Under the pieces are notes generated by a model. That model was not told the origin of the DNA, did not search any database, and was given only the letters and a program-made list of their open reading frames with translations. The translations under genes and the position numbers were made by a program. From Brenneria bubanii (GTDB lineage: Bacteria > Pseudomonadota > Gammaproteobacteria > Enterobacterales > Enterobacteriaceae), in the NCBI RefSeq assembly GCF_022378355.1, contig NZ_JAKMAJ010000001.1, forward strand, positions 1-64,000: a DNA stretch of 64,000 bases, read 5' to 3'. Of the stretch, positions 57,210 to 64,000 are shown piece by piece; the stretch's first letter is position 1; each line of letters begins with the position of its first letter.

Positions 57210-57743
57210 GAGTCACCTTCATTATATTAGCTCAGACATCAGCTGACGCTACCAATTTGTTAGACAAGGTTACATCAGATTATAGCTGGCCTAAATTCTT
57301 ATCAGCACAAATAAGTTTCCATTAATGTTTACCCACAACACATTCACCCTGCTCAAAACTGATTTTAATGCCATCACGTAACCATCATCATATTCGATCT
57401 AAAATATCACGATACACAATATATAAATGCAGGATGACTGCCTGTGAAACTAAACAGAATAAAACCTACGGCGTCATTTTCAGATACCGTAGATATGAAT
57501 AATATTTTTTATTTTCTACGGATTAGCTAAACTCATTAATCGCAGAAAAAAATATATAACTATAGTGCTTAATCTAAAAACCCAGACAATCCACCATGAA
57601 TTATATTGTACAAATCCGTTAGCCTAACTATCGAAAAAAACTTAATGGGACTCATTTAATTAACATCAATTGGCACGTTTTTATCAAATCGTTGAATTTC
57701 ATGCAGTACTGTCATAACAAGTTGGCTAACGAACATTTGATCT
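57210..57743. other. 534-bp A+T-rich gap inside the polysaccharide cassette
   Basis: No normal gene is present. A 26-codon minus-strand frame (57656-57736) begins eight bases past the glycosyltransferase stop and reads MFVSQLVMTVLHEIQRFDKN before ending. It has a weak ribosome binding site and may be a remnant. CTACGG/CCGTAG inverted elements occur near 57465-57525. The gap may mark a deleted gene or recombination joint. Confidence 0.4.
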
Positions 57744-58487
57744 CTATTTTTTCGATGAATACCAATCAACTAAATCTTTTCGACCAGACAGACTATATTT
57801 TTCAATATCCCGATCTAGTAATCCATATACTTTAGAATAATGAGGACCGGTTGCATGGAAGCATTTTATTCCAGAAATAATTCCACTTTTCTTACCGATT
57901 AGTCTAAATAGCTTACATAAAAAACCATCTTCGCCATGTTTAAAGTTATAGTGATCGAAAAAATCAAATATAAACTTTATTTTTCTATAGTCTTTACGGC
58001 GAAACCCAGTACACCACCCACCTGTTGGACCCTTCTCTACAACCATACCATCCTTTTTAATGATCTTATATTTATCTAATGATGGCTTTGCGCCCGTAGT
58101 AAATTCATTCTGCACGACATCTAATGCTAAATACCCGTAGTCTTTAAAGACACTAAGATAATTAAAAAATACTGAATCCACTGATTTTGGAAATTCCAAG
58201 ATATCATCATCAACTTCTATTATATAATCGCCAGCTGCAAGGGAAAATAATTCTTTATAGGCTCGCAACCCAACATTTTCAGCACCTTTAATTACTTTAA
58301 TACTAATATCATTCTTATGTTTATTCTCAAAATCATTAATAACTAGCATTGTGTCGTCTGGAGATGAATTATCATAAATGATTATCTCTGAATTTTTTTT
58401 ATCATCAATCGACTTCACTAAGTTTTCCAAGCAAACTTTCAACATTGGTGAACGATTCCAAGTGAGAATAACAAATGAATATTTCAT
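57744..58487 (-). CDS. Glycosyltransferase family 2
   Basis: 247 residues with the GT2 core: MKYSFVILTWNRSPMLKVCL, EIIIYDNSSPDDTMLVINDF, and the metal motif DYIIEVDDDILEFPKSV. It should add a sugar to the repeat unit on the cytoplasmic side. The short C-terminus with no membrane segments is normal for this family. It lies 12 bp after the next glycosyltransferase gene. Confidence 0.87.
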   Translation of the reverse strand: MKYSFVILTWNRSPMLKVCLENLVKSIDDKKNSEIIIYDNSSPDDTMLVINDFENKHKNDISIKVIKGAENVGLRAYKELFSLAAGDYIIEVDDDILEFPKSVDSVFFNYLSVFKDYGYLALDVVQNEFTTGAKPSLDKYKIIKKDGMVVEKGPTGGWCTGFRRKDYRKIKFIFDFFDHYNFKHGEDGFLCKLFRLIGKKSGIISGIKCFHATGPHYSKVYGLLDRDIEKYSLSGRKDLVDWYSSKK

Positions 58488-58499
58488 GAAGCCCTCTAT

Positions 58500-59585
58500 T
58501 TATAAAATATTTTTAAAGATTTTTTTCCAGGAAAAATGTTCATTTGCATACTCTCTCTCTGCTTCATTAAAGTTAGTTGGCAGCGATTTATACCATTGAA
58601 CAATGTCATTTATATCAATGATATTTTCATCGGCACTACATTGATATTTAAAAAAAACACCCTCAGCATACGCATCATCAATATGACTAAGGATGAAAGG
58701 CATCCCCATAGCTGTATATTCTTTAGATTTTATTGAACTATTGAAGTTGTTCCCGCTACGATGTCGGCCTAAGGAATCAACGCAAATATCCATATTTGAA
58801 ATTATGCTATTAATCTCAGAATTCGTTTTTCTCCCCAAGAATATAACATGACCATTAGGTATATCCGCATCTTCAGCAATCTTCTTAAGTCTTGATAGTT
58901 CAGGTTCAGTATCACCAATGATATAGAAATTGATATTATCATTTCCATCGTAGCTTTTTAAGCTTTGAATAAGCCTATCATAACCGTGCCAATAACTTAG
59001 ATTAGCAATACCAACAAAGTTAATAGTATTATTTTCTTTCTTTGCTTTAGAAACTAAATTCACTTCATCAAGATCAACACCATTAATTATATTGTATGTA
59101 TCTATATTATATAAGTTATTTACTTTTTTTCCGATAGTAAATATCTTATCAATATGTTTTTTTGCAAGAAGCATCTCAGTATCAAAAACAAAATCTGAAA
59201 CTTTCCCTTTAACAGAAGAACTTTCATTTTTGAATGGGTATGTTGGGATTTCGAGATATATGCTCTTAGTCCCTATGCTCTTCATTTTCTTTAAGAAAGA
59301 TGACATAAATAAGGGATAGAAACCGCCATGTGGTTTTCTTATATAGATTACATCATATTTTTTTGATACATTCTTTTTAAGAAAAAATAGATAAAGATAT
59401 CTATGGGGAATAGTAAATATCTCCTCTTCATCATCTCTCAGATATGCTAATTTATTTTCGGCTGTGAAGTAAGTGAAATCAACGTTATGCCCCATCCCCT
59501 TTAAGGAATTAACCTGATTTTTTATTTTTTTCCATACGCCATTCGAATGATCGATCGCGATGTGCGAAACATAAAGAATATTCAC
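58500..59585 (-). CDS. Glycosyltransferase family 4-like
   Basis: 361 residues with a GT-B fold. N-terminal MNILYVSHIAIDHSNGVWKK and the central TINFVGIANLSYWHGYDRLI mark the donor domain. The C-terminal conserved patch is SSIKSKEYTAMGMPFILSHI, which replaces the usual E-x7-E with a K-E pattern. It overlaps the upstream GT2 gene by four bases. Specificity is unknown. Confidence 0.84.
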   Translation of the reverse strand: MNILYVSHIAIDHSNGVWKKIKNQVNSLKGMGHNVDFTYFTAENKLAYLRDDEEEIFTIPHRYLYLFFLKKNVSKKYDVIYIRKPHGGFYPLFMSSFLKKMKSIGTKSIYLEIPTYPFKNESSSVKGKVSDFVFDTEMLLAKKHIDKIFTIGKKVNNLYNIDTYNIINGVDLDEVNLVSKAKKENNTINFVGIANLSYWHGYDRLIQSLKSYDGNDNINFYIIGDTEPELSRLKKIAEDADIPNGHVIFLGRKTNSEINSIISNMDICVDSLGRHRSGNNFNSSIKSKEYTAMGMPFILSHIDDAYAEGVFFKYQCSADENIIDINDIVQWYKSLPTNFNEAEREYANEHFSWKKIFKNIL

Positions 59586-60406
59586 GAGTATTTCCTTTCG
59601 TAAACTTTAACGTATAAAAATTTCATTAATGAAAAAGGAATAGCTCGCCACTTATATCTTAAAGCCACATCTAAATCGTTTCTGGCAGAATAGAGCTTAG
59701 CCCAATAAGGGACTTTTTTTCTATCATTATTCCATCCCCGGCAATGATACGCTTTGATTTCTGGTATTAGCTTAGATTTAAATTTGTTTTTCTTTAGTCT
59801 TAAAGATAACTCTATATCTTCTTTATACATATAGTAACTTTCTTCAAAACCATTGATGCCAGCTGAATTGGGAGATCTCAGTAATGCATCAGTTTTCACC
59901 AGGAAAAAAGCTCCACAGATAGCATCATAATGTGATATTTCATCAAGATCTGTGCTGACGGGAGCCCGTATATCTTCCCACTTGCCATAAAAAGAACATT
60001 TTATCCCAAGTGAATCATAAAACCCCCGTTCAGTCTTATTATCAAAATCATAACTTATCAGGGGTACAGAAAAGAAATGAAAGTTGGCATTTTCATTTGA
60101 AAAGCATGTTGCTATCAACTTTTCATACTCTTTACTTTCAACTCTTGCATCAGGATTTAGAAATAATACGCTTTTATATCTCTCTACATCCTGTAAAGCT
60201 GCATTATTTGCCTTCGCAAAGCCGATGTTTTTTTTATATAGCACTTTAACGCTTGATTCGTATTTCTTCAGATACTCTATATCCGAAGAACCAGAATCAA
60301 CTATTACAATATCGCATAGCTCATTATTTATTAAAGGTCCAACACACCAGTCAATATATTTTTGACTGTTATGCGTAACAATAACTACAAGATTTAATCC
60401 TTTCAT
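59582..60406 (-). CDS. Glycosyltransferase family 2, rhamnosyltransferase-like
   Basis: 274 residues. The N-terminus MKGLNLVVIVTHNSQKYIDW is followed by CDIVIVDSGSSDIEYLKKYE, IGFAKANNAALQ and the metal motif VLFLNPDARVESKEYEKL. This N-P-D-A-R form is common in dTDP-rhamnosyltransferases (WbbL/RfbN-like), and the gene is next to rmlD. It begins 30 bp after rmlD and is the first A+T-rich gene of the cassette. Confidence 0.87.
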   Translation of the reverse strand: MKGLNLVVIVTHNSQKYIDWCVGPLINNELCDIVIVDSGSSDIEYLKKYESSVKVLYKKNIGFAKANNAALQDVERYKSVLFLNPDARVESKEYEKLIATCFSNENANFHFFSVPLISYDFDNKTERGFYDSLGIKCSFYGKWEDIRAPVSTDLDEISHYDAICGAFFLVKTDALLRSPNSAGINGFEESYYMYKEDIELSLRLKKNKFKSKLIPEIKAYHCRGWNNDRKKVPYWAKLYSARNDLDVALRYKWRAIPFSLMKFLYVKVYERKYS

Positions 60407-60436
60407 GAGTTTTATTTTTCTCAGTTACTAGCTCGA

Positions 60437-61282
60437 CTAGATTATATCCGAAATGGCTTGCTCCCAATTTGACGGTTTTACCCCTAATTTCTCTATTTTA
60501 TTACAATTCAAGCTTGAATACGCAGGACGTGAAGCTGGCGTAGGGTATTGTTCAGTGGTTATTGGTTTTACCTGGGGAATTTTGGCCAGAGTACCTTTTT
60601 TTAGAGCTTGAGAAAAAATCACCTCAGCAAAACCATGCCAGGATATCTCCTCATCTCCGCAAAAATGATAAATGCCGCCATCAGCTTTTTTCTGCAATAA
60701 ATCAATGATCGCCTGCGCGATATCTCCCGCGTAAGTCGGACAGCCGCGCTGATCGGCAACGATACCTAACTCATCGCGATCCTTCGCTAAGCGCAGCATG
60801 GTTTTGACAAAATTATTGCCATACTCACTGAAGACCCAGGCGGTACGGATAATTATCGCATCGGGCAACACGCGAGAAACCGCATTCTCGCCGTCCAGCT
60901 TGGTTTTACCGTATACACCGAGCGGATTGGTCGGATCCGTTTCTACGTAGGGTCGCGTGGCGGTACCATCGAATACATAGTCAGTAGATACATGAACCAA
61001 ACGCGCGCCAACCTCTTTAGCCGCCAGCGCAAGATTTTCAGGCCCGGTTTCATTAATGAGCGCTGCCAGTACCGGCTCGCTTTCCGCTTTATCCACCGCG
61101 GTGTAGGCCGCGGCGTTGACAATAACATCCGGCTGATAGTTTTTTACCGCATCCATCACGTCTTCACGTTTGGTTATGTCCAGTTCTACTGCATCAGTCG
61201 CCCACACTTGCCAACCTTCCGGCAGTCGATCCTGAAAACAACGGCCAAGCTGGCCGTTTGCACCCGTCAATAAAACTTTCAT
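60437..61282 (-). CDS. rmlD: dTDP-4-dehydrorhamnose reductase
   Basis: The last enzyme of dTDP-L-rhamnose synthesis, using NADPH. 281 residues of the extended short-chain dehydrogenase family, with GANGQLGRCFQDRL, STDYVFDGTATRPY and the catalytic tyrosine-lysine in GVYGKTKLDGE. It overlaps rmlC by four bases. Confidence 0.96.
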   Translation of the reverse strand: MKVLLTGANGQLGRCFQDRLPEGWQVWATDAVELDITKREDVMDAVKNYQPDVIVNAAAYTAVDKAESEPVLAALINETGPENLALAAKEVGARLVHVSTDYVFDGTATRPYVETDPTNPLGVYGKTKLDGENAVSRVLPDAIIIRTAWVFSEYGNNFVKTMLRLAKDRDELGIVADQRGCPTYAGDIAQAIIDLLQKKADGGIYHFCGDEEISWHGFAEVIFSQALKKGTLAKIPQVKPITTEQYPTPASRPAYSSLNCNKIEKLGVKPSNWEQAISDII

Positions 61283-61815
61283 ACTGCCAGCTCCTTAAAG
61301 CGTTTACCTAACTTATCCTTTTCAGACAGCAGAGGATCGGTGAGCGGCCATTCGATACCGACATCAGGATCGTTCCACAACAGGCAGCCTTCATTTGCCG
61401 GATTATAGTAATCGGTGCATTTATATTCAAAATCAGCGATATCAGACAACACAACAAAACCGTGCGCCAAACCGGGCGGAATCCAGAATTGAGTTTTATT
61501 TTCTTCTGACAGGATCACGCCCTCCCAGGCACCATATGTCGGAGAATCAGGACGGATGTCGACAGCGACATCAAAGACTTCACCTCTTACTACGCGTACC
61601 AGCTTTCCTTGCGGATTTGATCGTTGGAAATGCAGCCCGCGTAATACGCCTTTTGACGAACGAGAGTGGTTATCCTGAACAAAGTCCAGATCGATATTTA
61701 ACATTTCCTGATAGCGTCTTTTCTCGAACGTTTCCAGGAAAAAACCTCTCGCATCACCAAAGACTTTTGGCTCAATGATCTTTACACCCTCAATACGGGT
61801 ATCCTTAACCTGCAT
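61279..61815 (-). CDS. rmlC: dTDP-4-dehydrorhamnose 3,5-epimerase
   Basis: A cupin epimerase of 178 residues. Conserved parts are EPKVFGDARGFFLETF, FVQDNHSRSSKGVLRGLHFQ and FWIPPGLAHGFVVLSD. The ATG at 61815 is chosen because GGGAG lies seven bases upstream and the rmlA stop ends one base before it. A longer frame to 61830 would run into rmlA. Confidence 0.95.
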   Translation of the reverse strand: MQVKDTRIEGVKIIEPKVFGDARGFFLETFEKRRYQEMLNIDLDFVQDNHSRSSKGVLRGLHFQRSNPQGKLVRVVRGEVFDVAVDIRPDSPTYGAWEGVILSEENKTQFWIPPGLAHGFVVLSDIADFEYKCTDYYNPANEGCLLWNDPDVGIEWPLTDPLLSEKDKLGKRFKELAV

Positions 61816-61816
61816 C

Positions 61817-62686
61817 TTATTTCTCCCCAATCAAGCGGGCCAGATATTGCCCATAATTCGTTTTACTCAAGGCTTTCGCCTCTTCAGCCACTTGCTCTTT
61901 GCTCAACCACCCCTTACGAAAAGCGATCTCTTCCAGGCAGGCAACCTTGAATCCCTGTCGTTTTTCGATGGTATGAACAAATTGCGATGCTTCCATCAGG
62001 CTGTCATGCGTACCGGTGTCCAGCCAGGCAAATCCGCGCCCTAACTGCTCAACATTGAGCAAACCTTTTTCCAGGTACATTTCGTTCAACGTTGTGATCT
62101 CAAGCTCGCCGCGAGCTGAAGGTTTGACTTGTTTAGCCATGTCGACGATCTGATCGTCATAAAAGTAAAGGCCGGTTACCGCCCAGTTGGACTTAGGCTT
62201 CAGCGGTTTTTCTTCCAGAGAGATGGCCCGATTATTTTCATCGAACTCAACGACGCCAAAGCGTTCAGCATCCACTACCTGATAGCCAAATACGGTAGCC
62301 CCTTTTGTTCGCGCCGACGCCGCTTCCAGCTTTTGGCCGAAGCTCTGACCAAAATAAATATTGTCACCCAGTACCAGAGCACAACGATCGCCGTTGATGA
62401 ATTCTTCACCCAGGATAAATGCCTGAGCCAGACCATCGGGACTGGGTTGCACGGTATAGCTGAATTGAACGCCGAAACGGCTGCCGTCGCCCAAAAGGCG
62501 TTTAAACGAAGGCATATCCTCAGGCGTAGAGATAATCAGGATCTCCTTGATGCCGGCCAGCATCAAAACGGAGATCGGGTAATACACCATCGGTTTATCA
62601 TAAATGGGCAATAGCTGCTTAGATACGCCGCGAGTAATGGGATGCAAACGTGTTCCTGAACCACCGGCTAATACAATACCTTTCAT
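61817..62686 (-). CDS. rmlA: Glucose-1-phosphate thymidylyltransferase
   Basis: Makes dTDP-glucose from dTTP and glucose-1-phosphate. 289 residues beginning [20 protein letters not shown], with the catalytic region [17 protein letters not shown] and [14 protein letters not shown]. The order rmlBACD, read in transcription direction, is common in enterobacterial surface-polysaccharide loci. Confidence 0.97.
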   Translation of the reverse strand: MKGIVLAGGSGTRLHPITRGVSKQLLPIYDKPMVYYPISVLMLAGIKEILIISTPEDMPSFKRLLGDGSRFGVQFSYTVQPSPDGLAQAFILGEEFINGDRCALVLGDNIYFGQSFGQKLEAASARTKGATVFGYQVVDAERFGVVEFDENNRAISLEEKPLKPKSNWAVTGLYFYDDQIVDMAKQVKPSARGELEITTLNEMYLEKGLLNVEQLGRGFAWLDTGTHDSLMEASQFVHTIEKRQGFKVACLEEIAFRKGWLSKEQVAEEAKALSKTNYGQYLARLIGEK

Positions 62687-62703
62687 ATTTTTATATCTCC
62701 TAG

Positions 62704-63768
62704 TTAACGCGTTAGCCCCAAACGTTCACCCGCATACGAGCCATCCTGGACACGGCGCCACCACTGCTCGTTAGCCAAATACCATTCAACCGTTTTACGG
62801 ATTCCGCTTTCAAATGTTTCCTGCGGCTTCCAACCTAACTCCCGATCAATTTTCGCCGCGTCAATGGCATAACGCATATCGTGACCAGGACGATCGGTAA
62901 CGTAAGTAATCAGATCTTCATACTTATCGATACCTGAGTGGTGATTCGGCACCATTTCATCCAACAGACGGCAAATGGTTTGCACCACTTCGATATTTTT
63001 ACGTTCGTTGTGTCCGCCAATATTATAGGTTTCCCCGACTACGCCTTCGGTGACCACTTTGTACAAAGCACGCGCGTGATCTTCCACATACAGCCAATCA
63101 CGGATCTGGGCGCCATCGCCATACACCGGCAGCGATTTCCCTTCCAATGCATTAAGGATGATCAACGGAATCAATTTTTCAGGGAAGTGGTAAGGACCAT
63201 AGTTGTTTGAACAATTGGTCACAATGGTTGGCAAACCATAGGTGCGCAACCAGGCACGTACCAGATGATCGCTGGATGCCTTGGATGCGGAATAAGGACT
63301 GCTGGGGGAATAAGGGGTGGCTTCAGTAAATAAGTCGTCTGTGCCATGAAGATCGCCATACACTTCATCGGTCGAAATATGGTGGAAGCGAAACGCTTTT
63401 TTAGCATCCTCATCCAGGGTATTCCAGTACTGGCGCGTAGCTTCCAATAGCGTATAGGTACCAACGATGTTGGTTTCAATAAATGCTGCCGGACCATCAA
63501 TAGAGCGATCAACATGGCTTTCAGCCGCCAGATGCATTACCGCGTCCGGTTTAAAAGCACTAAAAACTCGCTCCAACGCTTTACGATCGCAGATATTTAC
63601 CTGTTCGAATCTAAAACGAGCATTATCTGCAATCGGTTTTAATGATTCAAGATTGCCGGCATAGGTCAGACTATCAACAATCAGAACTTCATCCGCCGTA
63701 TCATTAATAATATGACGAGCAACCGCAGAACCAATAAATCCGGCGCCGCCGGTAACAATAATTTTCAT
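62704..63768 (-). CDS. rmlB: dTDP-glucose 4,6-dehydratase
   Basis: The first committed enzyme of the dTDP-rhamnose pathway after RmlA. 354 residues with NAD motif [17 protein letters not shown], active-site [11 protein letters not shown], and [20 protein letters not shown] holding the tyrosine and lysine. It begins 27 bp downstream of wbaP, so the cassette is probably one long transcript. Confidence 0.97.
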   Translation of the reverse strand: MKIIVTGGAGFIGSAVARHIINDTADEVLIVDSLTYAGNLESLKPIADNARFRFEQVNICDRKALERVFSAFKPDAVMHLAAESHVDRSIDGPAAFIETNIVGTYTLLEATRQYWNTLDEDAKKAFRFHHISTDEVYGDLHGTDDLFTEATPYSPSSPYSASKASSDHLVRAWLRTYGLPTIVTNCSNNYGPYHFPEKLIPLIILNALEGKSLPVYGDGAQIRDWLYVEDHARALYKVVTEGVVGETYNIGGHNERKNIEVVQTICRLLDEMVPNHHSGIDKYEDLITYVTDRPGHDMRYAIDAAKIDRELGWKPQETFESGIRKTVEWYLANEQWWRRVQDGSYAGERLGLTR

Positions 63769-63795
63769 ATAACCCTCAACGTTCTCTTATTGTCT

Positions 63796-64000
63796 TTAAT
63801 ACGCGCCATCTCTTTTTAGAACCACATTGATAGTTTTAAAAAGAATTGCAATGTCATTCCACAAAGACCAATTTTTCACGTACCAGGCATCGAAATAAAC
63901 ACGGGTATCGTAATCAACATCATTTCTGCCACTAACCTGCCAAAGTCCGGTCATTCCGGGCTTTGCCATAAGATAATAGTCAACATCACCGGCATAACGT
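63796..64000 (-). CDS. wbaP: Undecaprenyl-phosphate hexose-1-phosphate transferase, C-terminal part
   Basis: The last 67 codons of a gene running off the right edge. They read [20 protein letters not shown], then [18 protein letters not shown], and end VLKRDGAY. This is the conserved catalytic C-terminus of the WbaP/RfbP and WcaJ family, which starts repeat-unit synthesis by transferring galactose- or glucose-1-phosphate to undecaprenyl phosphate. The S-G-R-N-D-V form and the final K-R-D-G-A-Y favour WbaP. Confidence 0.88.
   Translation of the reverse strand, partial: RYAGDVDYYLMAKPGMTGLWQVSGRNDVDYDTRVYFDAWYVKNWSLWNDIAILFKTINVVLKRDGAY

Noticed and set aside
60407-64000. JUMPStart/ops element for RfaH control of the cassette
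   Set aside because: No GGCGGTAG-type ops sequence was seen near the visible cassette genes; if present it would be upstream, beyond the right edge.
1-64000. tRNA, rRNA, insertion sequences and attachment sites
   Set aside because: No cloverleaf-like segment, rRNA sequence, transposase or integrase was recognised on either strand; a covariance-model search would be needed to exclude small RNAs.

Overview
The window reads as a chromosomal segment of a plant- or insect-associated Enterobacterales bacterium, most plausibly Pectobacteriaceae (Brenneria, Pectobacterium, Dickeya or Lonsdalea type). This rests on gene content: an enterobacterial cbi/cob order matching Salmonella, the yjbEFGH, gnd, galF, yohD and ugd markers, rmlBACD, and a chemoreceptor tail ending in NWETF. 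The genus is inference. Several decayed genes (a chemoreceptor tail, a YfaZ-like outer-membrane protein, a BglG-type antiterminator) suggest ongoing genome reduction. Left edge to 5 kb: a chemoreceptor remnant; a membrane-anchored CSS/EAL c-di-GMP phosphodiesterase with a 7-bp tandem repeat upstream; a YfaZ-like pseudogene; and a LysE-family exporter divergent from a LysR regulator. From 5 to 11 kb lies the first of two similar import modules: an RpiR regulator, a Tat-exported binding protein, a PotA-like ATPase, two permeases and a creatinase/M24-fold hydrolase that has lost most of the usual metal ligands. From 11.4 to 32.8 kb is an almost complete anaerobic cobalamin locus. A minus-strand run cbiABCDETFGHJKLMNQOP then cobUSCT lies behind a well-formed cobalamin riboswitch. 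Divergent from it are an alcohol dehydrogenase, cobD and pduX, which supply the aminopropanol arm. It covers cobalt uptake (CbiMNQO), cobalt insertion (CbiK), ring contraction, amidation and nucleotide-loop assembly. No B12-dependent enzyme is encoded in the window. From 33 to 39.7 kb, after a tiny Gly/His-rich lipoprotein gene, comes the second import module: RpiR, PotD-like, PotA-like, PotB-like, PotC-like, then a P1-family (DmpA-like) aminopeptidase. Both modules couple a polyamine-type ABC importer to an intracellular amide or peptide hydrolase under an RpiR regulator, yet the two hydrolases belong to unrelated families. From 39.8 kb to the right edge, after a frameshifted BglG-like antiterminator, lies a surface-polysaccharide region. 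Except for one gene it is transcribed leftwards. Reading in the direction of transcription: end of wbaP, rmlBACD, three glycosyltransferases, an EpsG-like polymerase, an exported PslG-like glycosidase, two more glycosyltransferases, a Wzx flippase, ugd, yohD, galF, gnd and yjbEFGH. The central 51-60.4 kb is strikingly A+T-rich, as expected for a serotype-specific cassette. The predicted polymer is started by hexose-1-phosphate transfer to undecaprenyl phosphate, probably contains rhamnose and uronic acid, and is made by the Wzx/Wzy route.
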